Shown: positions 12,944-25,428, counted from the stretch's first letter. The stretch is 64,000 nucleotides of DNA from Panaeolus papilionaceus (GCA_015501605.1 JADNRZ010000031.1:372001-436000), one strand, 5' to 3'. The notes: generated from the letters alone by a model not told the origin. Translations and numbers: made by a program.

Positions 12944-13116
12944 TAGAGCAATTAAGAAAAAAAGAAAAAATATATAAGGCTTGAAGCGCATTGCAGCGCG
13001 TTCTGGCGCGTTCTGATTTACAGGTTGTAGATAAGATTCAAGAGTGAGTGATGATTTGTGAGCGCATACAAAATGATTGATCGTGTCTCTTTCCACCTAA
13101 CCACATCATCATTCTC
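12944..13116. promoter_or_regulatory. Divergent promoter between transposase and DUF6698-like gene
   Basis: Only 173 bp separate the two start codons, which point away from each other. The segment must hold both 5' untranslated regions and presumably a shared promoter. An A-rich tract lies at 12955-12972. No specific factor site is recognised. Confidence 0.55.
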
Positions 13117-15294
13117 ATGCCAACACCACTTCCTCAAGATACTGGTGGCCAGTCTACAAATGAGAATGCCTCTGAGGCTTCTCAAAATGAAGATGAAGAA
13201 GTGGAGTTTTCTCAACGTCGGCTCAAGAAGAAGTTTAAAAAAAGACAGAACACAACCGGGTATGTATCTAGGACTTTGCTTCTTATTGTTCAACAATCTG
13301 ACAAAAATTAGCATCACTTATGTACCATATCTCAATGCCTCCGCATGGCTACAGCGCAGCTATGGCATGGATTTAATTTGGGCTGGCATTTTAATGCGTG
13401 GAATTGCTTGGGATTTTAAAGTGTTTAATCCATACACTAAGCCACAGTACGTGCCATGGACTATTCATTTTATTCTTTCAAAAATAAATTCAAGTTCTAA
13501 TACTCTAAATTAACAGATATGAAGAGAAATTCCGCTCTCAAATCTCTCATTACAATGTCCTCATGGAAAGGGTACCAGGCCTAGCAACTGATCAGGAAAT
13601 TTTGAGAAGAGATGCAACGGCAATTGAGTTATTGGGAGCAAATGTATGTCGTTCATTCTGTTATTTATGATTCAGTGCCAACATAAACCTTCTAGATGGT
13701 TGATTCAGCCAACCAAGCACGGTCTAATGATATATTTTCCTTGAAGGATAAATTCCTCCAGTATCTTGCACTTGAGCTTCCATCGGGGGCTGCTATCCCC
13801 ACCAGACCAGACAAAAGTGACCGTGGATTTAAAAATCGCTTCACGGCTGAGCTTTTGGTACCTGGTATTCTGCGCTCCCAGTTTGACAAGGACCCTGACT
13901 CGTAAGTTATCAACCACCACATTCTTTATTCATTCATGCTAACTGTGTTATTAGAATGATGGCGGAATTGCTGAATGGAACCCCCCAACATCTCGAGGAT
14001 GATGAAGATGATGGTCGGGAGGTCCCAATCAATGAAGAGGAATTCCCGTCGTTCATGTGGCCTGCAGGTGGGTTTGTTGCAGGAGTGGAAAACCGTGAGG
14101 TGAATCTTTTGCAGTCGCGAATTCTTGTTCGGGTATGTTTATCTCTGTTCGCTTATATTTTCAATGCTCACAATCAATTAAATAATAGGTATACCGACAC
14201 ATTTTCACAACCCCTTCCTCAGCACTCAAGGATCTCAACGATACAATCACCAAAAGTGTCCAAGGGATGGCCAAAAAGGAGAAGATGACAAATGTTATGC
14301 CCGCATCTATTGCCTATGCCTGCGTTATGCTCCGCCACGCTGCAACCTGCACTACAAGCTGGGATCAACATGACCGGAGTTTCAACTACCAGAGGTACTT
14401 TGCCATTGTCGTGGCTTTGTTTGACAAGGATGACGAAGACGCTGACATTGAGTGGATTCACGACACCCTTAAATGGTGGGACACGTAAGTGCATTATAAT
14501 TATCTCCATGATAATTGTCTCAACGTTGCTTACACCTTTGAAGGATGATTTTTGGGATGGAATCTCCCAATTACGATGGTTCTAATCTCATGAATTCCAA
14601 AAAACGAAGTGCCTCAAATTCGACTCTGGATGAAATCAAGAAATTACGGAAAGCAAAGAAACAGCGTCGCATTGAGGAAAGGCAAGCAGAAGGGTCACAA
14701 ATCCCTGCGTCGTCAGCCCTTCAGCCTACCCTCCCTCCTCCAGAATCTACACAACATCCGGAACCATCCATCCCATCATCCTCCTCTTCCGTATCTAATG
14801 GGCCATTAACCAGCCCTCTGGCACATCAAGGGCAGCCACGGCTACAACCTCTAGGACCCAGCAACGTCATGAATTCACTCTTAGAAGCAACACCTCCTCC
14901 CAACCAGCTCGCCAGAGCCCCACGACTTGCCCAACAAAGCGGCCGTGAATTTTCCCAACCTGAATCACCCGAAATGTACTCAAGTGCTCTGTCTTATTCA
15001 TCCATTGATCCTCAACTTCGCCCGCAATCAAGTTTCCACTCACATGCACATGTCCCTCCTCATGGACGACCTAATACCATTGACCACCCTCAATCACATA
15101 GACAGCCTCATGCCAGTGAATACTCATCGCATCCTTCGTATCACCAAACACATCGCAACCCGACTCAGGGTCTGTTTCGACCTGATCAACAGCACCATGC
15201 AGCATCAAGTGCAGCCACTGCACATTCAGCTCGATACCAGCCTCGATATGACGAGAATGCTGGTGCTCATTACCCCCAGCAAAGCTACGAGTAG
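13117..15294 (+). CDS. DUF6698-like protein carried by the Plavaka-type transposon
   Basis: The seven-exon model is 13117-13259, 13312-13446, 13517-13643, 13696-13901, 13955-14132, 14189-14484 and 14544-15294, giving 611 residues with every junction GT-AG. The N-terminus is charged (KKKFKKRQ). The centre has KSDRGFKNRFTAELLVPG, then LLQSRILVRVYRHIFTTPSSA, then MTNVMPASIAYACVMLRHA and a closing WIHDTLKWWDTMIF. This order matches the fungal DUF6698 family as I remember it, whose function is unknown. The last 230 residues are low-complexity, rich in Pro, Gln, His and Ser, and probably disordered. Its place inside intact transposon ends, head-to-head with the transposase, suggests an accessory role in transposition or host evasion. 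That role is inference. Confidence 0.85.
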
Positions 15295-15647
15295 ACCAGG
15301 ATTGCTTTATTATTGTTATTACTATTATTTGCACAGACTTCTTTGATTTCATCAGTCACTCGCTATCGCTATCGTTCTGTTTCTAGCGCTGTACACTTCA
15401 AATTCTGCTATTGTTGACTTACTGCACCTGTCTGTTTTTCTGTATCAACCTCTGTATAAAAATTAAATAAATGTATTTGTATTCTATAGCAACTGTAAAA
15501 TGTGTATCCAACTCGTTAAATAAAATAATGATTATATGCGCAAAACTCTCCCTGATCGCGCGAGATTCACACACACAGACCTCTCTCCACAACCATCACC
15601 ATCACTGATACCACTCTTCCTATATCTCATCGCACCTCATTATCCTC
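15295..15647. other. Gap between the DUF6698-like gene and the small downstream gene
   Basis: This stretch carries the 3' end of the upstream gene. AATAAA-like signals occur near 15465 and 15519, and an AT-rich tract is followed by a C- and A-rich leader before the ATG at 15648. No other feature was seen. Confidence 0.5.
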
Positions 15648-16521
15648 ATGGAATGCTCTGCTCTGAATTGTCCCTTTAAAATCAAGTATGTTTATTTTGC
15701 TTCTGCCATTATTTTTTTGATGAGCCTTAATAGGTTATCGGGCTACAACAAATCCAATCTCATCGAAAGCATCGTAGCCTTTGCTACTCGACAAGAGCTA
15801 CTATTTAACCATAGCCACGACTTTACTCAGCTAACGATTGAACATACACAACTTCAGGCTCGTTACAATGAGCTCTGGTATTGCATTAGTTTGATTTCTT
15901 GTCACTTTATACTCAATTTTGACTTGCACTTGTCAACAGGAAATGCTACTGTCTCCTTGTTCAAGGTGAGCCATATATACTTTAGATTCCTACCTATGTT
16001 GACTATGCAGGTCCCCCAGAAAAGCACAGCACGACCATGGACACCCCGGGCCATAGTCGTGTTGCCCTTTTCAATCCAAGCATGGAAATTCCGGAGGTTA
16101 TCCCAGACTCAGAGCCCGGATCACCCTTTCACAACGATCTAGCATTCACAGGATTCACGAAGCGCCCACTTTCAAAGCCAATGCCCCAACGCGACGCACT
16201 TACATCATTTCTCGAGTCCAACAGTCATGACGACAACCTAACGGATTGTTCCCCCACTGACAACTCCGATGACATGGGCAGCGAGTGGGCAACCTTCAAG
16301 CGAGGCTACGAGGATAGGCGACGCAATGCAGCAGCAAAAACCTCGTTGCATACTGGCAAAACTCCTCAACAGAACCGAAAGCTGGCGAAATTCATCGACA
16401 AAATGGATAAAAAATGTACGTCCCTGTAGCCTTATGAAGTTTTATCATCTGACAGGACACGGTAGATCCCTATACTCGTGACGACGGTGGTCTGGCTTCG
16501 AATCAGGAACCCTTTGCATAA
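15648..16521 (+). CDS. Small transposon-borne protein of unknown function, 222 residues
   Basis: I do not recognise this family. The exons 15648-15685, 15734-15877, 15940-15965, 16011-16415 and 16466-16521 join into one frame of 669 nt, with all introns GT-AG. The last acceptor is the CGGTAG just before 16466. The alternative acceptor at 16455 would create an immediate stop. The product begins MECSALNCPFK, has a helical, probably coiled-coil stretch (THEHTQLQARYNEL-like, residues 30-60) and a CYC motif. A long polar segment with EVIPDSEPGSPF follows, then a basic part (KRGYEDRRRNAAAK) near residues 165-180. It could bind DNA or a partner. Tiny exons that keep the frame argue that it is a real gene. 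It runs in the same direction as the DUF6698-like gene. Confidence 0.72.
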
Positions 16522-17087
16522 CGGCTCATCTCTCCCTTTCTCGTGGTTCTCTGCGGCTGGCTTGGCTCTCTGGTGTGGTCTTTTTTATCTGGCTCTCTTC
16601 TCGTGTTCTCGGTGAAAACATGGTCTATCTGGTGACTCGACTTTGGGCTTTCTGTGTTTGTTATGTGGTACCCGGTGTTCTTACGGTGTTCTGTCGCCAA
16701 TATTAGCTATTCCCCAGTATTAAAATAACCAATAAATCGAATTTTAATCATTTTATTTATTTTTCGAGTGATCAATAAGCAAGCGACCATTTTTTAATTA
16801 TTCAATAATAATAATCATATATAGAAAATCATGACAAGTGACTCGTAATGTCAACTAAGGGTAAATGCACATTCTAAGGGCCTTCAAAGGCCTACTAAGT
16901 CTCGCAATCGGTATCAGCATTAGTGCTGAATTCAGGCTTAGGAGGCCTCGAAAGCACCTTTCAGTGCCATTTCGGTATTCTTAGTTTTTTTTTGGTGCCT
17001 CGTAATGCTGATCAACCCTTAGTTGCCTTTGAAGGCCCTTAGTGCCTTGCAAGGCCTTTCATTCCGCTTACTTCGCCTTTTCATGCT
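16522..17087. other. Right subterminal region of the Plavaka-type element
   Basis: This stretch is AT-rich between 16690 and 16850. From 16855 it is filled with short repeats of AAGGCC, GCCTT and CTTAGT type (for example AAGGGCCTTCAAAGGCC near 16877), several arranged as inverted pairs. They match motifs at the left end and probably are transposase-binding subterminal repeats. No gene is seen. Confidence 0.65.
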
Positions 17088-17105
17088 CGCGACAATTTGC
17101 TGATG
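17088..17105 (-). repeat. Right terminal inverted repeat of the Plavaka-type element
   Basis: CGCGACAATTTGCTGATG is the exact reverse complement of 7981-7998. The target copy AT follows at 17106-17107. Confidence 0.93.
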
Positions 17106-18112
17106 ATGGGCAAGTTCGGACTGGATGACTCCCTTCTGCTGGAGTGCACCCTCGATGCGCTCATACAAATCCCGGTAGAGACATGCCACAAAGCCTTCCG
17201 CATTGGCTTCACTGTCACTCAACCATGGTCCCATATCCAATATGCTCAAAGCGGACCTCCTGGTGTTGTCAAATCGTGCAATTGTTGCACCCATGTCACT
17301 GAATTCCTATTCAAAACATGTAATTATCAATATCATGCGAGTGGTGTATCATTAAGAATAGAGCCAAATGCCTTGAAAATGTTGTCTCTGAGCTGTTCAT
17401 AATGGACCTCGGCATGTTGATGTGCACGCTCAGTATGCAGTGTGTTCCACATAGTTGTTACAATAGTGAACGCTGTGTGGTATTTTGGTGGTTGAAACCA
17501 TGTTGTTAGCGTCTCGATTGTTCTGCGCCTGGATCCAGGCATCCGGGTGTCTGTGACTGGGGTCAGGAAAAGATGTTTGACATATGAACTTTCTCTGGAG
17601 TGATCTCAGTGTAAAATATGCAGAAAGGAAGTGTATTAGTATACTCATAAATGGGAGTCTGACTTTCAAACACTCCTAAGCTGGAAATCTTGGGGTCGGA
17701 GAACCCAGGGGTATCCATCAGGTAGATTGGCCTGTCTTCTTCTTCCACTCGGAACAGAACATTAACAAGCTTGTATGCTGAGGCCTTTTGCGTGAATCCA
17801 GCCAGCTGGTCCTTCGATATGCCCAAGTCCTGAGAATCCCCAGCGAGCGCTTGAATAAACTTCCGTTTGTATTGTAACTCGTATATCAAGTACTTGTAAT
17901 GGTGAATTGCATATGAATTTACTTACACAACTTTTCCCAGCGCCTGTTGGTCCATACAGTCTACCAAGGACTGCGTTTCAGCTCGTACCACAAGAATATC
18001 ATTGACGAGGGACTCACATATACGTCATTGCGTCTCCTGGTACTTTCTCGGTCACTGGTTCGACGGAGATGTCACCTATGATCCTCAGGTGGGAATACTC
18101 AGGAATGCTCAT

Positions 18113-21100
18113 GTTGGACTTGTGATACGTAGGCTCAAGTTTGCCACAGACGGATGAGACGACGGGATCAGAAGATGGTTGTAGATGAGGTTTGTGCTGC
18201 ACTGCATGTGCCCTGCATGTGCCTTGTGCGAGGTGATTATGTAATCTAATCTAAATCATAAGATGTCATATTGTTGGTGCGTCTGTTGTCCTACAACACT
18301 CTCCCTCACTGTCTATACTATTTCTTGCTATCTGCACGAATCCATATTTAAAGTGGAGTAATGTATCCCTTGAGAAACGATTGGAGGTCGCAGGTACTTA
18401 TCTTATATGGGAGGGTGGTGAGGGTGTGTTTGTTGGTGTTTGTATCTAATGTACTGATGTTGAGCCGACGTTTGCCCGACCCAACTTGTTTCCTTTGCAC
18501 AATCATCGGCACTCGCGGCACGACTCTCCTTCTTCCCTCTTCGGGCAGCTTTCTCAATTTTTATTTTTCATTCCGGCCTTGGAGTCGAAATTCGTTCTCT
18601 GTGGCATGAAGAGGTCGAGACAACGCTCAACTCAACTTCAACTTACTTGTTTCAAAAACCATCATTGGCACTCGCACTTATCCTCTGGTCGAACCTCATC
18701 GTATCTTTACCTAGGGATGCGTCTGCTGCCCGGATCATACGACACAACGCTGATGCCACTCTTGGTGAGTAAAGACGCATTGGGATTGAGGCTGTAAGGG
18801 CAATGAACGGTATGTGTTCTGTCCATATATGCTGAGTCTCTGTCGCTGTTGCGTAACGGTTGAGGAGGGGATGTGAATTTATGTGCCGTATTTACTGTTG
18901 GAGTATTTATACATTGGTGAGTGTCTTTTGTTTCTCGCATTTGTGGACTCTAACCTGATGTTCCTCTACAGTATAATCGAGTAGATGAATATAACTCTTT
19001 TCCCCCTGAATCCAATTTTCATCTTTGTTGTCGTCGGCAATTCCAACGCCCATCCCGCCTCCGGTTCAGCAAACCACAACATGACCACACTACTTCACAT
19101 TCCTTGAATGATCGTCGGGGTTATCTATTTTACAATGTTAAGGGATTGTCAGTTAGGCGTGGAGTGTCTGGACTCACAAGTTACGCAAGAGGGTTGAAGA
19201 ATATCACTCATAAAGAAGAGTAGACGTTGTGGGAGAGGGACGCTCCTGTCTAGCGACTGCTGCGCGGGTTGAGGACGTGTTACTTCGATTTTGAGGTGAG
19301 ACTACGCCCTCTTTTCAATTTTTTCCCTCATCCTACCAAACTGCTCTTAGTTCGTCATCATTTTTTGGGAGACCTGGACGTTCTCCAATCACGACAGAAA
19401 TGGTCATCAAATTCGCCATTCAGTCGAGCTGGTCATCTGCAGATTTATCATTTCGCAATCACCGGTCTCACCCGCTCAACGTCGACGTCAAACTCCCGCC
19501 CGTGTCCTCAACATAACCAGTTACCTCTCATCCCAACGCTTAGATCATCAATGATTCGCCTACTCCCCAACATCGCACCCACCCCTCTCAGTTTCAACAC
19601 GCACCTCACAAACACTTAGTTCATCGCCGACTCTGTTAGTTCCCATCACAATTTTCATGACAGCGATGCCAATCCAGTGTCCAGAATCGTGCTCACCTGG
19701 TCCTGGTGATCATCTAGTTGACCATTTCAACTAAAAGGCACACCTCATCCTGAATGCTCTGGCACGTCATCAACCTGGACCTCCACCCGCACGCGCGACA
19801 GTTTCACTCCTTCCTCTCTTCAGGCGACAGCACCAGTCTACACACCTGGCATAAAAGCAGCCCTGACACCTCAAGATCGTTCTCCTGGTATTTTCCAGCT
19901 CCAAGCATTTTTCATTGATCAGAAATTGTCGCCGTTGGGTAGCGGTCGTTGGGTGTTGGCCGATTTTGCGGTTACAGCTGGTGGGGGGTCTGATGCGCAA
20001 TGAGTCGAGTGTTAGGGTGTTGATTTTTGTTGTGGCGTTGAGAAGATGGGCGCGATGATTTTTGATCGGAAAGAGGAAGGCGTTGCGAAGCTGCATGACA
20101 AGAAAAGAAGGATTCGCTCTGAAGCCTATGAGGAGGGAGAGGAGAGGATATGAACGCTGTTTTGTAGTAGAACGTGAGTACTTACTACTGGATCTCCCAA
20201 TATCTCACCGCTGTGCGACGAAATCTCTGACGCTCTGAATTTTATTTCAGATATGGCCGACGTATGAATGTCTGAGATTGCTGTTGATTCCACATCTACG
20301 GTCTAGCATCACCCCCAATTCCAGCACCGCAACACCGACATCACCTCGTCACCTATTTCTTGACCGTCACTCTTTGTTCTGGGCTCAAACCCTCCCTCGA
20401 CGTCTTATATCAGGGCCCTACCCCTTATTCCAACGACTCCGACTCGACGGTAATGGAGGGTATTCCCGTAGCAGCACCGCACTTGAACCACGCGGTCATT
20501 TTGGCCTCTGGCTCCGTACAAATTATGATGGTGGCCCTCACTCCAGGCTTAACAGCAGCATTGGTGTATTCTTGTCGTTCTCCTGGCCCTGCTCTCCCTC
20601 CAGGTATTTTTTGTCGCTTAGGAAAGGTGGTTGGATGTTGTGGTTGGTGGCTGTGCTAGGGTGGGGGGGCGAGCGGGCGGCGACGGCGAGGAAGAGTGTG
20701 TCACGATGATTCTGGTTAAATTCTCAGGTCAGTATACACCTTTTCGTTGGATTCATCATTCCTAAAACTGATACTGTTCCTCAGTCAACGTTGGTTTTTT
20801 ACTTTCATTATTTGAGAGACTGAAGCACAACGATCATCATGACCATAAGTAATGAACCCAAAACGCCACTCTACTGCATCACCGAAAATGGTTATCCCAC
20901 TACAATCATCACCACAGCGATGACGACCGAGCATCCAGTTTCGCTCTCGCCTCGCACCAGAGACTGTCGTCGTCATCATTTTCCGCGAATATTATCTCAA
21001 AGCACACTGACACGTCATCAAGCTGAACGTCCAGGTGTCCATACTTTCACTCCTACTACCCCTCATGCAACGACCATACTCCTCACTCACAGCTCAAAAG

Positions 21101-22266
21101 CAGCTGCGACATCTCAACGTCGTCGTCTTGGGCTTCCACCCCCTCCAGGTATTTTTGCTCGCTCCCAAATGGTTGTTGTTGGCGAGAGGTCGTTGGGTTG
21201 TTGGGCACGTATTCGGGTTAGGGTTGGTGGGGGGTCTGATTGCACTGTAGATGTGCTAATGAACGTTGTGGTGAGGTTCAGACGATGGATGCGATGGCGG
21301 TTGATGGGAGGGGAGGACGAGAAACGAAATGAGCGACGCGATGAGGGTAAAGGGTGAATGTTGATTTAGGGCGATGGATTCTAGTTGGATTTGGAATCGT
21401 GATTGTCGTCTGAAGAGAGCACGACGCAGGATGAGCTGGCACACATTAAATGAGTCGCGCTGAGAATGGACGACGATCTACAGGTGTAAAATGTGCTGGT
21501 GATGCTCAGCGCTCATCTCATCACCTCCTCAATTAGCAATTTATTTATTATGTTATCCGTTACCTCGCACTCGCTCACCTGCCCGTCATACTCTCATAAT
21601 CTCCTCCACCACTCATATGATCCAATATCGCCAGCGTCGTCATCGATATGTCAAACCACAGTCACCACAACTGGCGTGCATTTATTTTAATACCTGCACA
21701 TTCCCTGGCGAGTTATCTTGTCGGATGAGACGAGCATGCCTCCACGCTCACGTTCCAACGGAGCATCTGTGTCACCTCCGGATACGTCTCAACTTTTCCG
21801 ATATCTAGTACTTGTTCTCAGGAAATAGTGTGGTGGCCTCTATGCGACCTCAGTTTCTACTGGCAGTCGAGAAGCTTTGCCATTTGTGTTCATGGTGTCG
21901 GTTTGCGGAGCTGCAGTTTGATTATCGGGTATGGGATATCTTCCCACTTCCACACCCATGTTCAGCTGTGGGTGCTCAATGAGTACTGCATCATCTGTCT
22001 TTTCTGCTTAGTCTGTCAAATATGTGTTTGATAAATACAAGATATATTTTTGTTATATGGGCGATATGAAAAGAATGCAGATGACGGTGTAATTTCACTA
22101 TAATACATATGTAAAAAGTGGACCAGCACTAGATACGATGAGATACATGATGACGAAAGGGAGAAAGAGAAAATGTCCAGAATATAAGACTTGATCGGGT
22201 GCAAACTGTGCGGAGAATGAGTGCCTGTGATAGATTGACAACGACACAGAAGACATACACGTACAA
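18113..22266. other. Non-genic flanks between G2 and G3
   Basis: This joins the upstream flank of G2 (to 19994) and the downstream flank of G3 (from 19995). Content matches unit 1 apart from the type-II differences: extra sequence at about 20090-20200 and absence of the 170-bp block. Plus-strand frames such as 20278-20709 and 20839-21357 are interrupted in other copies and mostly lack a conserved ATG. I see no supported gene. Confidence 0.5.
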
Positions 22267-25200
22267 TTAAGCCTTCAGCTTGAACAATTTGCTTCCACGT
22301 CGCTTTGTGTTGCGGACCAATCGTGTGAGGTGATACTGAAGAATATAGGACCGCATGGAAATGGTGAGTGGAATGTATGTTCCCAGCAAAGATTTGAGAA
22401 GGCGATAATGGGCATCCTCAAATCCGGCTGGTGGAAATCCAATGTCTGGGGTGAGAAACTCTTTGACAAATGTTTTCAATGTTTCTTCGTTCTCTGTGAG
22501 GTTCTTTTTGAGCAGAGCTTCAAGGTCTGGGTTGGTTTGGGCCTCTGGATGGGCAAGTTCGGACTGGATGACTCCCTTCTGCTGGAGTGCACCCTTGATG
22601 CGCTCATACAAATCCCGGTAGAGACATGCTCTACCGCCTTCCACATTTGCTTCACCTTCATCCAACCATGGTTCCATATCCAATATGCTCAAAGCGGAGC
22701 TCCTGGTGTTGTCAAATCGTGCAATTGTTGCACCGGTGTCACTGAATTCCTATTCAAAACATGTAATTATCAATATCATGCGAGTGGTGTATCAATAAGA
22801 ATAGAGCCAAATGCCTTGAAAATGTCACCTCTGAGCTGTTCATAATGCTCCTCGGCATGTTGATGTGCACGCTCAGTATGCAGTGTGTTCCACATAGTTG
22901 TTACAATAGTGAACGCTGTGTGGTATTTTGATGGTTGAAACCATGTTGTTAGCAGATCGATTGTTCTGCGCTTGGAACCAGCCATCCGAGTGTCTGTCAC
23001 TGGGGTCAGGAAAAGGGTTTTGGAATATGATGTTTCTCTGGAGTGATCTCAGTGCAAATTATGCGGAAAGGAAGTGTATTAGTATACTCATAAATGGTAG
23101 ACTGACTTTCAAACACTCCTAAGCTGGAAATCTTGGGGTCGGAGAACCCGGGGGTATCGATCAGGTAGATCGGCATGTCTTTTCCTTCCACTTGGAACAG
23201 AACATTGACTAGCTTGTATGCTGAGGCCTTTTGTGTGAATCCAGCCAGCTGGTCCTTCGATATGCCCAAGTCCTGAGAATCCCCGGCAAGCGCTTGAATA
23301 AACTTCCGTTTGTATTGTAACTCGTATATCAAGTACTTGTAATGGTGACAGTATATATGACTGTACTTACACAACTTTTCCCAGCGCCTGTAGGTCCCAA
23401 TAGTCTACCAAGGGCGAAGATTCAACTAGTGCCATAATACCATCATTGACGAGGGACTCACGTATACATAATTGCATCATCTGGTAGTTCCTTGCAAGTC
23501 ACAGGTTCGACAGAAATGTCGCCTACGATCTTCAAATGTGTATACTCGGGAATGCTCATGATAGAATTCTGATACGTGGGCTCAAATTTGCCACAGAAGG
23601 ATGAGACGACGGGATAAGAAGATGGTTGTAGATGAGGAAGGGACTTTTTGTGCTGCACTGCATGTGCCTTCCAGATGCATTATGTATGCTTCATGCGAGC
23701 TGATGACGTCGTAATCTAATCTAAATCATGAGCTAAAATATTGTCGATGCGTCTGTTGTCCTACAACGCTCTCCTCACTCTCTATACCATTTCTTCCTAT
23801 CTGCACGGATCCTTATTTAAATATTTGGAATAATGTACCTTTTGAGAAACGATTGGAGGTTTATGAGGGACGATGGCGAGTGTTTGTTGGTGTTTGAATC
23901 AATACTGATGTTGAGCCGACGTTTGCCCGACCCAACTTGCTTCCTCACCGCCATCATCGGCACCCGTGGAACCACTCTCCTTCTTCCCTCTTACTTCGGG
24001 CAGCTTTCTCAATTTTTATTTTTCATTCCGGCCTTGCAGTCGAAATTTGTTCTCTGTGGCATGAAGAGGTCGAGAAAACGCTCAACTCAACTTGTTTCAA
24101 ACACCATCATTGGCACTCGCACTTATCCTCTGGTTCCTCATCGTATCTTTACCTAGGGACGCGTCTGCTGCCCGCATCATGCGACACAACGCTGATGCCA
24201 CTCTTGGTGAGTAAAGACGCATTGGGATTCAGGCTGTAAGGGCAATGAACGGTATGTATTCTGTCCATATATGCCGAGTCTCTGTGGTTGTTGCGTAACG
24301 GTTGAGGAAGGGATGTGAATTTATGTGCCGTATTTACTGTTGGAGTATTTATGCATTGGTGAGAGTCTTTCGTTTCTCGCATTTGTGGACTCTAACCTGA
24401 TAATCCTCTACAGTATAATCCAGTAGATGAATATAACTCTTTTCCCCCTGAATCCAATTTTCATCTTTTTTGTCGTCGGCAATTCCAACGCTCATCCTGC
24501 CTCCGGTTTCAGCGAACCACAACATCAGCGCACTTCTTCACATTCCTTCAATGATCGTTGGGGTTATCTATCTTACAATGCTAAGGGATTCTCGGTTAGG
24601 CCTGGAGTGTCTGGACTCACGCAAGAGGGTTAATGAATGTCACTCATAAAGGAGAGTAGACGTTGTGGGAGAGGGACGCTCCTGTCTAGCGACTGCTGCG
24701 CGGGTTGAGGACGTGTTGCTTCGATTTTGAGGTGAGACTACGCCCTCTTTTCAATTTTTTCCCTCATCCTACCAAACTGCTCTTAGTTCGTCATCATTGT
24801 TTGGGAGGCCTGGACGTTCTCCAATCATGACAGAAATGGTCAGCAAATTCGCCATTCAGTCCAGCTGAACATCTACAAATCTATCATTTCGCATTCACCG
24901 TTCTCACCCGCTCAACGTTGACGTCAAACTCCCGCCTGTGTCCTCAACATAACCGGTTACCTCTCATCCCAACGTTTGGAGAATCAATGATTCGCCTACT
25001 CCCCAACATCGCACCCACCCCTCTCAGTTTCAACACGCATCTCACAAACACTTAGTTCATCGCCGACTCTGATAGTTCCCATCACAATTATCACGACAGC
25101 GATGCCGCTCCAGTGTCCAGAATCGTGCTCACCTGGCCCTGGTGATTATCAAGTTGACCACTTCAACGAAAATGCACACCTCATCCTGAATGCTCTGACA

Positions 25201-25428
25201 CGTCATCAACCTGGACCTCCACCCGCACGCGCGACACTTTCAGTCCCACCTCTGTTCAGGTGACAGCACTAGTCTTCACACCTGGCATGAAAGCAGCCTT
25301 CACACCTCGAGATCGTTCTCCAGATTAAACCCTGCTATAAGTGTTTTTATCGATCGGAAATTGTCGCCGTTGGGTAGCGGTCGTTGGGTGTTGGCCGATT
25401 TTGGGGTTACGGCTGGGGGGGGTCTGAT
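19995..25428. repeat. Tandem repeat unit 3 (5,434 bp)
   Basis: The unit runs between the GCGCAATGAG anchors at 19995 and 25429 and contains an intact GTPase, G3. It is collinear with unit 4. From 21850 to 22981 it is identical to unit 4 at an offset of 5,400 bp, while both sides of that tract differ. Confidence 0.9.
22267..23559 (-). CDS. P-loop GTPase-like protein, copy G3 (intact)
   Basis: This is a predicted nucleotide-binding protein of the array family. Its exons are 23559-23462, 23404-23371, 23302-23088, 23037-22815 and 22749-22267, giving 350 residues without interruption. It keeps the full motif set: GPTGAGKSC (Walker A), YLIDTPGFSD (G3, Mg-binding Asp) and IVTTMWNTL (probable G4-like). 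The C-terminal half, with YERIKGALQQKGVIQSELAHPEAQ-type helices, looks coiled-coil, perhaps for oligomerisation. Exon 1 carries one extra codon compared with G1, in the VTCKELPDD region. Intron 4 uses a GC donor. Exons 4 and 5 are identical to G4 at the DNA level, which points to gene conversion or a very recent duplication. No neighbouring gene suggests a pathway. Confidence 0.85.

Larger units (their letters stand above)
7981..17105. mobile_element. Plavaka-type DNA transposon, 9,125 bp, apparently complete and autonomous
   Basis: The left end is CATCAGCAAATTGTCGCG and the right end is its exact reverse complement (18 bp perfect, then imperfect). The element sits between two copies of AT (7979-7980 and 17106-17107). 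Undisrupted units have CTCTGG-AT-GGGCAAG at this place, so removal of the element plus one AT restores the GTPase exon. Inside are three genes, all with open spliced frames: transposase (minus), DUF6698-like protein (plus) and a 222-residue protein (plus). The ends are rich in GCCTT/AAGGC motifs, which resemble subterminal repeats of CACTA-like elements. The Plavaka name rests on the transposase. A 2-bp duplication is shorter than the 3 bp usual for CACTA elements. Confidence 0.92.
7703..18112 (-). pseudogene. P-loop GTPase-like protein, copy G2, disrupted by a Plavaka-type transposon
   Basis: The gene starts at MSIPEY (18112) and follows the family exon pattern: 18112-18018, 17960-17927, 17859-17645, 17594-17372, then 17306-17108. 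The last exon is cut by the transposon after the codons for SELAH and resumes at 7980 with PEAQTNPDLEALL, ending at the stop at 7703. Leaving out the insert gives 347 residues with no other lesion. GPTGAGKSC, DTPGFSD and IVTTMWNTL are all intact. The insertion therefore appears to be the event that killed this copy. Any residual product would lack the last 90 or so residues. Intron 4 has the GC donor typical of the family. Confidence 0.9.
5408..19994. repeat. Tandem repeat unit 2, expanded by a 9.1-kb transposon
   Basis: The unit runs from the second GCGCAATGAG anchor to the third. Removing the transposon at 7981-17105 plus its 2-bp duplication leaves 5,460 bp, the size of the other units. 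Unit 2 shares the structural type of unit 1. The segments 5408-7702 and 18113-19994 are the non-genic flanks. They repeat the content described for unit 1, and I see no gene in them. Confidence 0.9.

Noticed and set aside
16490..16510. Possible tRNA T-loop (TTCGAATC)
   Set aside because: The flanking bases do not pair as a T arm, and no acceptor or anticodon arm can be built. The site is coding sequence of the small transposon gene.
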